Positions 8,539-17,824 are shown, counted from the stretch's first letter. The stretch is 64,000 nucleotides of DNA from Arcobacter sp. CECT 8985 (GCF_004116495.1 NZ_PDKC01000013.1:1-64000); one strand, 5' to 3'. The notes: a model not told the origin generated them from the sequence alone. Translations and numbers: made by a program.

Positions 8539-8701
8539 CTCTCTAACCTTCCTCATTGATTTGAAGCGCAATTGTAACAAAATGAAACTTAATTTTATAA
8601 AAATTTTATAAAGATTCCCTATTTTTTATATAGTTAAGGTTGTTTTTAGCTTTTTTATTACATAACTTATACATAATAAATACATTAATTTTAAATATTA
8701 A

Positions 8702-9376
8702 CTATCTTATTTCAATAATTCCTGCAAATCTTCCAGTCTTTTTTGATTTCCTATATGAAAAATAATCATCTCCACTACATTTTGTACAATATTCAGAAAT
8801 TTTAATATTTTTTATTCCTAAATCATTTAACTGTTTTTTATTTATTTGTTGTAAATCAATATTTCTATTATTTACAAATTCTTTTCCAAAAGAAGTTTCA
8901 ACAATTTTCACTAGTTCTTCACTTACTTCATAACAACACTTTTGAATACAAGGACCTAAAATAGCATTTATATTTTCTGGCTTACAGTTAAATTTCTCTA
9001 TCATTTTTTTTGCAGTTTTTGCAGTAATTTTTAAAAAAGTTGAATTTCTACCAGCATGAACAGCTGCAATAACCCCTTTTATCTCATCATAAAGTAATAC
9101 AGGAATACAATCTGCAACCATTACCATAAGAGGTAGATTTTTTTCATTTGTTATTAATGCATCACAAGAATCTATTAAAAATTCACTATTTTTATTTATT
9201 ATTTTTACTTCATCTTTATGTACTTGATTCATATATCTTAAGTTTGGGATAGTAAAAGGATATTTTTTTGAAAGATTAAATCTATTTTTATCTACATTTT
9301 CTTTTTTATCATCCACATGATAAGCTAAATTTCCATCATTTTTATTAGTAAACGTATAAAAAATATTATTTTTCAT
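8702..9376 (-). CDS. pgeF: Peptidoglycan editing factor PgeF (DUF152/laccase-domain)
   Basis: A 224-residue YfiH/DUF152 protein. The metal-binding residues are visible in ADCIPVLLYD, AAVHAGRN and LGPCIQKCCYEV. The E. coli homologue removes wrongly inserted L-Ser from UDP-MurNAc precursors; other homologues act on purine nucleosides or phenols, so the exact reaction is uncertain. The start has a good AAGGG ribosome site. It is a single-gene unit with a long AT-only upstream region. Confidence 0.88.
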   Translation of the reverse strand: MKNNIFYTFTNKNDGNLAYHVDDKKENVDKNRFNLSKKYPFTIPNLRYMNQVHKDEVKIINKNSEFLIDSCDALITNEKNLPLMVMVADCIPVLLYDEIKGVIAAVHAGRNSTFLKITAKTAKKMIEKFNCKPENINAILGPCIQKCCYEVSEELVKIVETSFGKEFVNNRNIDLQQINKKQLNDLGIKNIKISEYCTKCSGDDYFSYRKSKKTGRFAGIIEIR

Positions 9377-9767
9377 GTAAATCCCTTTTATTTATAATTA
9401 TAATTATAATTATACAAAATTACAATTATAAAATTTTGAAAATATTATTTTAGTATTTAATAAGATGAAAAAATATTTTTGTTTTTTATACTTGTACTCT
9501 TTACTAATTGATTAATAATATTTAAAACCTAAGTTTTATCTTTTTAATAAATATTCTTATAATCCCAATAACATGAAAGATTAACTATAAATACCTCTTA
9601 TCTAATTTTGCATGTAGATATTAAAAAAACTTATATAAGTGAAAAGTATTTTTTTATATAACTTATTTGTAATCTAATAGTAAATAATACAAAAGATTAT
9701 TTTAATATTTTATTATAAACATTTACTTATATTCTTTTTGGTAAAATCCATTTTTCAAAGGTAAAAA
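9377..9767. other. 391-bp AT-rich divergent intergenic region (pgeF / aroE)
   Basis: No convincing gene. Near pgeF there is a TTA/TAA tandem tract (9392-9414, TTATAATTATAAT repeated) that is palindromic but composed only of A and T. A 16-codon frame at 9465-9515 has no ribosome site. Near aroE the sequence GGTAAAAT at about 9740 is a likely -10 region. The region presumably contains the two divergent promoters. Confidence 0.6.
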
Positions 9768-10586
9768 ATGTCAAAAAATAATATAAATAACACACAAGTC
9801 TATGCAATTTTTGGGGATCCAGTAGAACATTCAAAATCTCCACAAATGCATAATAGTGCATTTGAATTTCTAAATTTAGATGCAGTTTACAAAAAACATC
9901 ATTTAAAAGATGGGAAAAAATTAAAAGAAGAATTTTTAAATAATTTATATGCTGGAGCAAATATCACAGTTCCACATAAAGAACAAGCTTTTAAACAAGC
10001 AGATGAAGTAATTGGAATCGCAAACGAAATAAAAGCTGCAAATACATATATTAAAAAAGATAACAAAGTATTGGCTTATAATACAGATGCCCCGGGATTT
10101 TTAAAAGCAATTGAAAGCTTTGGAAATATAAACAAAGTATTAGTTATAGGTGCAGGAGGTACAGCAAAAGCAATATCTCTAGCACTAAAAGAAAAAGGAA
10201 TTGATGTAGTTGTTGTAAATAGAAGTGAATCAAAACTAGAATTTTTTAAAGAAAAAGATATCAAATCTTATTCATGGAAAGATTTTAGACTTGATTATTT
10301 TGACCTAGTCGTAAATTCTACAAGTGCAGGACTAAAAGATGATAAACTTCCGATGAATAAATCTCAATTAGAAAATATCTTTTTGAATTCATCATATGCG
10401 TTTGACTGTATCTATGGTAAAGAAACTCCATTTTTAGCACTTGCAAAAAAAGAGGGACTAGAAACAAAAGACGGGGAAGATATGCTTTTATTTCAAGGTG
10501 TTTTAGCATTCGAATATTTTACAAATACAAAAATAGATTCAAAAACTATTGAAATAATGAGAAAAGCACTTAAAGAAGAAAATTAA
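9768..10586 (+). CDS. aroE: Shikimate dehydrogenase
   Basis: A 272-residue NADP-dependent enzyme reducing 3-dehydroshikimate to shikimate in aromatic amino acid synthesis. The substrate site GDPVEHSKSPQMHN, the catalytic Lys in NITVPHKEQA, the catalytic Asp in AYNTDAPGF and the Rossmann motif VIGAGGTAKA are all in place. Length is normal. It ends in a 28-bp perfect palindrome shared with the convergent regulator gene. Confidence 0.95.
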   Translation: MSKNNINNTQVYAIFGDPVEHSKSPQMHNSAFEFLNLDAVYKKHHLKDGKKLKEEFLNNLYAGANITVPHKEQAFKQADEVIGIANEIKAANTYIKKDNKVLAYNTDAPGFLKAIESFGNINKVLVIGAGGTAKAISLALKEKGIDVVVVNRSESKLEFFKEKDIKSYSWKDFRLDYFDLVVNSTSAGLKDDKLPMNKSQLENIFLNSSYAFDCIYGKETPFLALAKKEGLETKDGEDMLLFQGVLAFEYFTNTKIDSKTIEIMRKALKEEN

Positions 10587-10598
10587 TTTTCTTCTTTA
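10571..10598. terminator. Bidirectional palindromic terminator aroE / regulator
   Basis: A 28-bp perfect palindrome whose left arm starts TAAAGAAGAAAATT. It contains the aroE stop and the last bases of the convergent regulator gene, so both genes end inside one hairpin. Confidence 0.7.
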
Positions 10599-11243
10599 TC
10601 TTTTTCCTTTTATTGCATCCAAGTAACTATACACAGTTACTTTTGAAACACCCATAAAGTTTGCAACTTTATCTATGGAACCTTTTACTAAGAAAATACC
10701 TTTCTCATCCATAAATTTAATAATCTCTAAACTTTTTTTTCTTGTTAGTTTTTCATTATTTTTAACTGTGTTTTTAAATATCTGTTCGATGATATTATCA
10801 AGTGTACTCATAATATCTTGATTAAGTATATATTCTTCTTGTTTTTTCATATCTTCAGTTGAAGATGTATTTCCCAAAAATCCTTGTAATTCTTCTTGTA
10901 AAAGATGAGATAAAGTTAAATCATAATTAAGACATAACATACCTATTACTTCATCTTTCCCATCACGAATCAAGGCTGATGAAGATTTTATTTTTTTACC
11001 ATCATGTGTCTCAAAAAAATAATTGACAACATAATCATCTTTAAAATCTTTATTAAGTAAAACCATTTTGATAAGATGATCAAAACTTTGCCCAACTTTT
11101 CTTCCTGTAACTTCACCATTTGCTGCATAAACTACAGAATTTTGAGGTTGTGTTAAATCATGCAATACAACTTCACAATTTTTTCCAAAAGTTTTTACAA
11201 TTAAATTTGCGATTGGGATATAAGCTTTAAGAATTGAATTCAT
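10596..11243 (-). CDS. YheO/DauR-like transcriptional regulator (PAS + HTH)
   Basis: A 215-residue regulator with an N-terminal YheO-type PAS domain (about 5-115, containing GKNCEVVLHDL and VIGMLCLNYDL) and a C-terminal helix-turn-helix (about 150-215, VAKFMGVSKVTVYSYL-type recognition helix). The family includes DauR, which senses D-arginine and controls its catabolic dehydrogenases. I chose the ATG at 11243 because an AAGGAG site precedes it; the frame runs further upstream without support. It is the last gene of the RidA / PLP-enzyme operon and is a candidate controller of that operon and of the divergent ggt-tauE genes. Confidence 0.88.
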   Translation of the reverse strand: MNSILKAYIPIANLIVKTFGKNCEVVLHDLTQPQNSVVYAANGEVTGRKVGQSFDHLIKMVLLNKDFKDDYVVNYFFETHDGKKIKSSSALIRDGKDEVIGMLCLNYDLTLSHLLQEELQGFLGNTSSTEDMKKQEEYILNQDIMSTLDNIIEQIFKNTVKNNEKLTRKKSLEIIKFMDEKGIFLVKGSIDKVANFMGVSKVTVYSYLDAIKGKR

Positions 11244-11292
11244 AAAAAGTCTCCTTCTTAAAATGTAATATATCAAAAAAATACTAAATTAT

Positions 11293-12387
11293 TTAGTGGT
11301 CAGATTTCAACCCTGCTCCACACATTGAAATTAAGCAATCACTTAAACTTTCATTATCTTTACAATATTGTAAATAAGCAGCATATGAAGCAGCTGTTGT
11401 ATGCTCACAATAAATTCCTTTTGACGCAAGTATTTCTCTACTTCTAATAATATTATCTTCTGGTGCAATTATCGTCTTTACATTATACTTATAAATATAT
11501 TCTAAAATCTCTTCTCCCCTCATAGGAACACCAATTGCTATACCTTCAGCTAATGTAGGTTTTGAAATTACTTTAGAAGGTTTTAATTCACTGTTTTTTG
11601 TAGCTAACACAAAAGGAGAACAATATTCACTTTGTATTGCATAGATATTTGGCATTGATTCAATTAACTTGCTTTCAAGTAATTCTTCTAAAGCTTTAAT
11701 AACACCAATAAATAAAGTACCATTTCCTAAAGGAATAAATATATTTTTAGGAATTCTATTTAATTGTTCATATACTTCATAAATATAAGTTTTTGTTCCT
11801 TCATAAAAAAATGGATTATAAACATGATTTGCATAATATTTTTTCTCTTCACTAACTTTTTTTCTACAAATATCTGCACAATCATCTCTTGAACCAGGTG
11901 TTATATTTACTTTTGCATTATGAGATCTAATCATATTTATTTTTTTAGGTGAAGTTCCTTTAGGAACAAATATTTCGCACTTTATATCTGCTTTTGCACA
12001 ATATGCAGCCACACTATTTCCTGCATTTCCACTACTGTCTTGAACTACACTTTTTACTCCAATTGATTTACAATGAGATACTAACATAGCTGCGCCTCTA
12101 TCTTTAAAAGATAATGTAGGCATAAAATAATCCATTTTTAATAATACATTTTCATCAAATCTAATTATAGGAGTCATTCCTTCACCAAGAGTAATATCTT
12201 TCCAACTATCATCTATTATTGGCATAAACTTTCTATAACGAAATAGTCCCCATGTATTTTTATCTACAAGTTCCAAATCAAATTTAGGAGCTTTAAACTG
12301 TAACTTCCATAATCCACCACAATCACATTTTGATTTTTGAGATGTCACATCTTCAATTTTTTTACATTTACTACAAATATATTTCAT
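11293..12387 (-). CDS. Threonine-synthase-like PLP-dependent enzyme
   Basis: A 364-residue fold-type II PLP enzyme. A small N-terminal zinc ribbon (Cys5, Cys8, Cys21, Cys23) precedes the catalytic domain; the PLP lysine is K95 in TLSFKDRGAA and the phosphate loop is SSGNAGNS-like around 117. This layout is that of archaeal/plant-type threonine synthase and its side branches, which include lyases acting on serine, threonine or diaminopropionate. The RidA gene 11 bp upstream and the regulator downstream suggest a catabolic lyase that makes reactive enamines rather than housekeeping threonine synthesis. The substrate is not determined. Confidence 0.85.
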   Translation of the reverse strand: MKYICSKCKKIEDVTSQKSKCDCGGLWKLQFKAPKFDLELVDKNTWGLFRYRKFMPIIDDSWKDITLGEGMTPIIRFDENVLLKMDYFMPTLSFKDRGAAMLVSHCKSIGVKSVVQDSSGNAGNSVAAYCAKADIKCEIFVPKGTSPKKINMIRSHNAKVNITPGSRDDCADICRKKVSEEKKYYANHVYNPFFYEGTKTYIYEVYEQLNRIPKNIFIPLGNGTLFIGVIKALEELLESKLIESMPNIYAIQSEYCSPFVLATKNSELKPSKVISKPTLAEGIAIGVPMRGEEILEYIYKYNVKTIIAPEDNIIRSREILASKGIYCEHTTAASYAAYLQYCKDNESLSDCLISMCGAGLKSDH

Positions 12388-12398
12388 TTAATACTCCT

Positions 12399-12776
12399 TT
12401 ATTTACAAGATGCAATAACATCAACTTCTACTTTAAATCCAAAATGAAGTTTTGATAAGGTTGCAATAGTACGAGCAGGTGTATGATTTTGGAAAAAATC
12501 ACTATATATACTATCAACTACAGCCCATTTATCTAAATCATTAATGTAAATATTTACTTTTAAAACCTTTTCTTTACAAGATCCTGCTTCTTGTAGAATT
12601 AATTCTATATTATTTAGAATTTGTTTTAATTCATCTTGCATTGTTCCAAATTTTTTTTCACCAGTATTTGGATCAATTGAAAATTGTCCTGATAAATAGA
12701 CTCTACCCTCATCTACAACTGCTAATGCATAATGACCATTTGCTTTTAAATTTTTTACTTTATTTATTATTTTCAA
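12399..12776 (-). CDS. RidA-family enamine/imine deaminase
   Basis: A 125-residue YjgF/YER057c/UK114 protein. The conserved end region contains the catalytic Arg in HTPARTIATLSKL and the closing VEVDVIASC. RidA enzymes hydrolyse enamine/imine intermediates such as 2-aminoacrylate released by PLP dehydratases. It is the first gene of a three-gene minus-strand operon with the PLP enzyme, which fits that role. An AAGGA ribosome site precedes the ATG. Confidence 0.92.
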   Translation of the reverse strand: MKIINKVKNLKANGHYALAVVDEGRVYLSGQFSIDPNTGEKKFGTMQDELKQILNNIELILQEAGSCKEKVLKVNIYINDLDKWAVVDSIYSDFFQNHTPARTIATLSKLHFGFKVEVDVIASCK

Positions 12777-13003
12777 TTTTAATCCTTATAAATTTTATTT
12801 AAAATTATATAACTTTTTATACTTAATGTCAATTATATATAATTTTTTATATATAAAATTATAAATTTTTATAAAATTTTTGAATAAAAATTATAATTTT
12901 AAAATAGAATTTATATAAAACTATAAAAATGATTGCTATTATTATATTTATTTTTATTATTTAACAGGTTTTAAAAGTATAAAAACAATAAATAGGATGA
13001 AAA
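12777..13003. promoter_or_regulatory. Divergent control region with paired palindromes (RidA operon / ggt)
   Basis: 227 bp of nearly pure A/T between divergent operons. It contains two copies of the 10-bp palindrome TTATATATAA (12833-12842 and 12847-12856; starts 14 bp apart), then an imperfect inverted repeat with arms of 17-18 bp (12855-12872 and 12884-12900). This arrangement suits binding by the YheO/DauR-like regulator. The AT richness lowers the significance. Confidence 0.4.
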
Positions 13004-14599
13004 ATGTCTAATTTACCTTTAACTCAAAAATCAAAAAAAGCGATGGTAGTATCTCCCCATCATGCAGCTTCTGATGCTGGATTAGAGATATTAAAAAAAG
13101 GAGGAAATGCAATTGAAGCAACAATTGCAGTTGCCTCATCTTTAGCCATACACTATCCCCATATGACAGGAATTGGTGGTGATGCATTTTGGTTAATATA
13201 TGATCCAAAAGATGGAGTAAGTTTTATTGAAGCATCTGGTTATTCAGGCTTTGATGTAAATATGAACTTATATAAAGATTTAAAATCTATTCCTTTTAGG
13301 GGCAAACTTGCAGCAAATAGTGTTGCAGGTGCTGTTTCTTCATGGGATTTAGCTTACAAAAAAAGTAAAGAATCTTGGCAAGGAGAACTAGACACTTCTA
13401 CTCTCGTACAAGAAGCTGTAAATTCAGCACAAGAAGGAATTAGAGTAACGCAATCTTTACATGATACATTAAAAGAAAAAAAAGATGAGTTAATAAAAGA
13501 TTCTTATTTTGCCCAAGTTTATTATCCAAATAATGAAGTACCTAAAGTTGGTGAACTATTAGTTCAAGAAAAACTTGGAAAAACTATCAAAACTTTGGGA
13601 GAAAAAGGTTTTGATGATTTTTATACAGGAAGTATAGCTAAAGATATTGCAGATGATTTTAAACAAAGAGAAGGTTTAATAACAACTAATGATTTAAAAA
13701 AACACAATGCAACTTGGCAAACTCCTTTACAAATAAAAACAAGTAATGCAAAAATATTTAATGCTTCTGCTCCAACACAAGGTGTTGCATCACTTATGAT
13801 TATAGGACTATTTGATAGATGGCTAAAAAAGCTACCTAAAAAAGACTCTACAAATCATATTCATTTACTTGTAGAAGCTACAAAAATAGCTTTTAAACAT
13901 AGAGATAAAATGAGTTCAGCTGCAACTTCACAAGAGTTGCAAGCTTGGTTAGAACCAAAATATTTAGATAAATTAAGTGAAGAAATTGATTTTCAAAAAG
14001 CAGTACCTTGGGGTGAAAATACAACACCTGGTGATACTACATGGTTTGGAGCAATAGATTCAAAAGGTAGAGTAGTAAGTGCAATTCAAAGTATTTATCA
14101 TGAATTTGGAAGTGGTTTTACTCTTCCTAAAACTGGCATTGTTTGGCAAAATAGAGGTTGTAGTTTTTCTCTTGATTCAACACATATTCAATCTTTAGAA
14201 CCACATAAAAAACCTTTTCATACATTAAATCCTGCTATTGCACTTTTTGATGATGGAAGAGTTATGGCTTATGGAACCATGGGTGGAGATGGTCAGCCTC
14301 AAACACAAGCTGCAATTTTCACTAGATATGCTTATTATGATGAAGATTTACAAACATCAATAAATAATCCAAGATGGTTATTAGGTAGAACTTGGGGTAA
14401 CTCCTCACAAAGTTTAAAACTTGAATCAAGATTTAGTAATGAAATAGTCAATAACTTAAGACAAAAAGGGCATGATATTGAAATATTAGGCAAACTTGAT
14501 TCTGCAGTTGGACATGCAGGTGCAATAGTTTATTATCCGTCAAAAAACATATTAGGTGCATTTGACCCAAGAAGTGATGGAAAAGCTTCAAACTTTTAA
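13004..14599 (+). CDS. Gamma-glutamyltransferase-family Ntn hydrolase without signal peptide
   Basis: A 531-residue GGT-fold proenzyme. The predicted self-cleavage site and nucleophile is T345 in PGDTTWFGAID, where classical GGT has TTHYS. Other family landmarks are GGNAIEATIA, MTGIGGDAFW and the late GTMGGDGQPQ glycine loop. There is no signal peptide, unlike periplasmic GGT of Campylobacter and Helicobacter, so it should act in the cytoplasm like YwrD or the oxamate amidohydrolase HpxW. It lies divergent from the RidA/PLP operon and 17 bp before a TauE-type exporter. True GGT activity is therefore not assured. Confidence 0.85.
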   Translation: MSNLPLTQKSKKAMVVSPHHAASDAGLEILKKGGNAIEATIAVASSLAIHYPHMTGIGGDAFWLIYDPKDGVSFIEASGYSGFDVNMNLYKDLKSIPFRGKLAANSVAGAVSSWDLAYKKSKESWQGELDTSTLVQEAVNSAQEGIRVTQSLHDTLKEKKDELIKDSYFAQVYYPNNEVPKVGELLVQEKLGKTIKTLGEKGFDDFYTGSIAKDIADDFKQREGLITTNDLKKHNATWQTPLQIKTSNAKIFNASAPTQGVASLMIIGLFDRWLKKLPKKDSTNHIHLLVEATKIAFKHRDKMSSAATSQELQAWLEPKYLDKLSEEIDFQKAVPWGENTTPGDTTWFGAIDSKGRVVSAIQSIYHEFGSGFTLPKTGIVWQNRGCSFSLDSTHIQSLEPHKKPFHTLNPAIALFDDGRVMAYGTMGGDGQPQTQAAIFTRYAYYDEDLQTSINNPRWLLGRTWGNSSQSLKLESRFSNEIVNNLRQKGHDIEILGKLDSAVGHAGAIVYYPSKNILGAFDPRSDGKASNF

Positions 14600-14616
14600 A
14601 ATAAGGACAATTTTAT

Positions 14617-15423
14617 ATGAATGAATTATTAATTTTAATACCTATACTTTTAATTAGTGGTATTATTGCTGGTTTATTAGCAGGACTTCTTGGTGTAGGA
14701 GGAGGAATAGTTATAGTTCCAATGCTATATCATATTTTTATACATATGCATATTGATATTTCTATTGCTATGCCTTTAGCTATTGGTACATCATTATCCA
14801 CTATTGTAGTAACTTCAATAATTTCTGCTAGATCTCATCACAAAAAAGGTGGTATTGATTGGGAATTATTTAAAAGATGGATTCCTTTTGTTGTTTGTGG
14901 AGTTTTAATTGGAACAGTTTCATCAAAATTTATAGATGGATCAAATTTAAAATTTATGTTTGGTATTTTACTTTTAGTAGTATCTATAAATATGATTATT
15001 AATAGATTTAAAACATTAACAATTTCAGATCAATTACCAGGAAAATTTGGCCAATCTATTTTTGCTACACTATTAGGAAGCTTTGCATCAATGCTAGGAA
15101 TTGGGGGAGGAACACTTATGGTTCCCCTACTTACTCTTTTTTCCTTTCCCATTCACAAAGCTGTAAGTACAGCTTCAATTTTTGGTCTTATTATTAGTGT
15201 ACCTGCAACAATAAGTTATATTATAATTGGTTGGAATGTAGAAAATTTGCCTGCTGCATCCACTGGTTATGTTAACTGGATTGCTTTTATTATTTTAGTT
15301 CCAATGACTATGTTCTTTGCTCCATATGGAGTAAAATTAGCTTATAAACTAAATGTAAAACAATTAAAAACTGCATTTGCTGTATTCTTAGCTTGTGTAG
15401 GATTAAAAATGGTATTGGTTTAA
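14617..15423 (+). CDS. TauE/SafE (TSUP)-family membrane transporter
   Basis: A 268-residue inner-membrane protein with about eight helices and two copies of the Gly-rich family motif (GLLGVGGGIVIVPML near 22-36 and SMLGIGGGTLMVPLL near 157-171). Family members export or import sulfite, sulfonates, sulfoacetate or other organic anions. It follows the GGT-like gene by 17 bp with its own weak ribosome site, so it likely moves a substrate or product of that pathway. Its stop lies in a perfect hairpin. Confidence 0.88.
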   Translation: MNELLILIPILLISGIIAGLLAGLLGVGGGIVIVPMLYHIFIHMHIDISIAMPLAIGTSLSTIVVTSIISARSHHKKGGIDWELFKRWIPFVVCGVLIGTVSSKFIDGSNLKFMFGILLLVVSINMIINRFKTLTISDQLPGKFGQSIFATLLGSFASMLGIGGGTLMVPLLTLFSFPIHKAVSTASIFGLIISVPATISYIIIGWNVENLPAASTGYVNWIAFIILVPMTMFFAPYGVKLAYKLNVKQLKTAFAVFLACVGLKMVLV

Positions 15424-15436
15424 AACCAATACCATT
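15408..15436. terminator. Bidirectional terminator tauE / parvulin
   Basis: Perfect inverted repeat with 14-bp arms (AATGGTATTGGTTT and complement) around a single A. It contains the exporter stop codon and sits directly before the end of the convergent parvulin gene. Confidence 0.7.
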
Positions 15437-15444
15437 AAATTATA

Positions 15445-16341
15445 TTATTTATTTACTATTTTTATAGTTGCTTTCTTTTTAAGCTCTTCAATTTTATTCA
15501 TTGCCCAGTTTTTCACAGTTTTTTGGATATACTCATCTTTTACAGTATCTTTTACTCCATCAAATGTACTTTTGTACTCTGGAATATCATTTAACACATA
15601 AAATACTTCATACCCAAACTCTGTTTTTACTGGTTTTTCAGAGAAATACCCTCTTTTTTTATCTTTTAACAATGGTTTTAATTGACTATTTAATGCTTCA
15701 ATTGGCATTTTTCCTAAATAACCATGATTTTTTGCAGTTGGTGCTAATGAGTGTTTTTTTGCTTCAATAGAAAACTCTTGAAGTTTATCTTTTGCATTTT
15801 GTAATTTTTTGATAATTTTTTTAGCCAAAGATTCTTTATTTACAACAATACTTAAAAGCTCAATTTGTGCTGGTGTATCATATTTATACTTTCTATCTTT
15901 GTAATATTTCTCAAGAACTTTATCACTTGGTTTCATATTTTCAGATTTTTGATCAAGCAATAAATCAAATGCTAATAACCCTTTTTTACTACTTAATTGC
16001 TCTTTTGTATAACCTTTAATTGTTTTCTCTTTTACCACATCAACTAAACTACCATTTTTTTTCTTTTTAGTATCTTGCCCTAAACTTAAAATATGTGTTA
16101 ATACTTTCTTATATTTTTCAGTTTTTACAATATCTGTTTTTAATGCATAATCACTTGCCAATCTCTTTTCAATAAGTTTATTAATAATTTTACTTTGCAT
16201 TTTTTTATCTAAAGTTTTGAAGCTCTTTGGAGCAACTTCTGTTGTAATATTTTCCCCATTTACAACAGCCAAAATATCACTTGCATAAGTTGATGATATT
16301 AAAGTTGATGCCATTACCATACTACACATTAATTTTTTCAC
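15445..16341 (-). CDS. Periplasmic parvulin-type peptidyl-prolyl isomerase
   Basis: A 298-residue exported foldase. A signal peptide (1-20, ending TYA) precedes an N-terminal helical chaperone region (SurA_N-like, LDKKMQSKIINKLIEKRLA) and a central parvulin domain (about 145-250, with LAPTAKNHGYLGKMP and TEFGYEVFYVLND). This is the layout of the PEB4/Cj0596-type SurA-like proteins of Campylobacterota, which help outer-membrane proteins fold. It appears to be a single-gene unit between two hairpins. Confidence 0.9.
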   Translation of the reverse strand: MKKLMCSMVMASTLISSTYASDILAVVNGENITTEVAPKSFKTLDKKMQSKIINKLIEKRLASDYALKTDIVKTEKYKKVLTHILSLGQDTKKKKNGSLVDVVKEKTIKGYTKEQLSSKKGLLAFDLLLDQKSENMKPSDKVLEKYYKDRKYKYDTPAQIELLSIVVNKESLAKKIIKKLQNAKDKLQEFSIEAKKHSLAPTAKNHGYLGKMPIEALNSQLKPLLKDKKRGYFSEKPVKTEFGYEVFYVLNDIPEYKSTFDGVKDTVKDEYIQKTVKNWAMNKIEELKKKATIKIVNK

Positions 16342-16404
16342 ATTTTATCCTTTAAAAATATTTTTATATATAAACACTTTATATTTATATATAAAAATAT
16401 TTTA

Positions 16405-16430
16405 AAGAAGGAAGATATTTCTTCCTTCTT
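16405..16430. terminator. Hairpin downstream of the Hao gene
   Basis: Perfect 10-bp inverted repeat (AAGAAGGAAG, ATATTT loop, CTTCCTTCTT) between the end of the Hao gene and the promoter region of the parvulin gene. On the minus strand it is followed by a short T-rich tract. Confidence 0.65.
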
Positions 16431-16445
16431 AATAATTAAATCTGA

Positions 16446-17798
16446 TTAATCTTCGATTTTTCCTGATTTAATTCTTTTTTCATAAATTGCTTTAAGTTCT
16501 CTAATATCTTGTTGAACTTCAAATACACCATGCCAGTGAGCATAATCAGGAGCACCCATTAGTGCACCTTGTCTCATTCTTCTTCCTTCATGATGCCATA
16601 AATGATACCAAATTTTAAATGCTTTATCTGCCCATTTATCTTTGTTCATTAAACCTTTTTTAGTTAACTCATCAATCATTTTCTTAGCATCTGTTGCATA
16701 AGTGTTATAAAGTTTAACATGTTTATCTGCCATAGTAAAGAAGTTTTTAGTATGTGTTTTTGTGTGACAAGAAGCACACACTTGTTCCATTTCACTTCTT
16801 GCTGCTTTACTTCCTTTTGGATTTCCTGCTAAAGGGTTACCTTTAGTGAATTTTCCAGTTTTTTCAAACTCAGTTACAGCTGTTTCATATCCACCATCTC
16901 TTTTTTTAGAAATTGGTGCCCAAATATTCCATTTTAATCTTTTACTAACATTATGAGTTGATGAAAGACTTCCAATACCACTCATATGACAAGTTGCACA
17001 AGTTGGTGCTCTATAATCACCTGGTTCCCATGCATCTGGTGCAGAATCATATTTCCATTCACTACCTTCAGCATTAAAGATGTGTCCATGCATAGAGTTA
17101 TTATAAATTTCGATATCTGGATGATCAGGTCCTAAGTGACACGATGCACAAGCTGCTGGTTTTCTAGCTTCAGCAATTGAGAATTTATGTCCAGAGTGAC
17201 AAGATTTACAGTTTCCTACTCCACCATCTGGATAAACATTACCAATACCATAGTTTGGCCAAGTTTCTGCAGTTGGTCTTTTGTTTTTATCTAATTTAAT
17301 AATAGTACCATGACATTGCATACATCCTGTAGCTTCGGGAGAGTGTTTAAAATCTTTATGATCTCTACCTTCAAAATGTTGCATTAATGATTGCATACCT
17401 TTTTTAGCTTTTACTTGAATAGCTGCTCTTGCATGCCCACTTTGATGAAATTGTGTTACCTCATTTGGGTGACATCTTTCACATGTTTTTGGACTTACTA
17501 ATGCAGATACAAAAATTTCTGTACCTTTAATACCTTTACAATTTTGTGCTGCCATTGGATTATCTTTTTTAACACTATGACAATCAATACAGCTTACACC
17601 CACATGTCCATGTCTACTCTCTCTCCAATCATTTACATGACCTGGAGTCATTTTGGCATGACATTCAACACAACTTTTTCCTGCTTCTGTTAGTCCTCTT
17701 TTAACTTTTAAAGTTTTAACACTTGTAACATCTCCTACATTTGCTGCAAATGCTGTAAGTCCTAAAGCAAGAAATATAAATATCATCTTTCTTAACAT
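16446..17798 (-). CDS. Octaheme Hao-family multiheme cytochrome c
   Basis: A 450-residue exported cytochrome with a signal peptide and eight CxxCH haem sites (CVECH, CIDCH, CERCH, CMQCH, CKSCH, CASCH, CATCH, CASCH in order). Size and haem spacing match the hydroxylamine oxidoreductase family found in Campylobacterota (epsilon-Hao), thought to work as a reductase of nitrite or hydroxylamine rather than as an oxidase. The start at 17798 has a GGAAG site; the longer frame from 17822 does not. It lies downstream of a tetrahaem NapC/NrfH-type protein that would deliver quinol electrons. Whether the P460-crosslinking Tyr is present needs an alignment. Confidence 0.9.
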   Translation of the reverse strand: MLRKMIFIFLALGLTAFAANVGDVTSVKTLKVKRGLTEAGKSCVECHAKMTPGHVNDWRESRHGHVGVSCIDCHSVKKDNPMAAQNCKGIKGTEIFVSALVSPKTCERCHPNEVTQFHQSGHARAAIQVKAKKGMQSLMQHFEGRDHKDFKHSPEATGCMQCHGTIIKLDKNKRPTAETWPNYGIGNVYPDGGVGNCKSCHSGHKFSIAEARKPAACASCHLGPDHPDIEIYNNSMHGHIFNAEGSEWKYDSAPDAWEPGDYRAPTCATCHMSGIGSLSSTHNVSKRLKWNIWAPISKKRDGGYETAVTEFEKTGKFTKGNPLAGNPKGSKAARSEMEQVCASCHTKTHTKNFFTMADKHVKLYNTYATDAKKMIDELTKKGLMNKDKWADKAFKIWYHLWHHEGRRMRQGALMGAPDYAHWHGVFEVQQDIRELKAIYEKRIKSGKIED

Positions 17799-17824
17799 TT
17801 TACTTCCTTTTTTGTGTATCAAAT

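Noticed and set aside
9392-9414. TTATAATTATAAT tract as a PerR or Fur box
   Set aside because: It is a simple TTA/TAA repeat in very AT-rich DNA and lacks any G or C positions that would make a match meaningful.
9465-9515. 16-codon ORF in the pgeF-aroE gap
   Set aside because: No ribosome site and too short to separate from chance.
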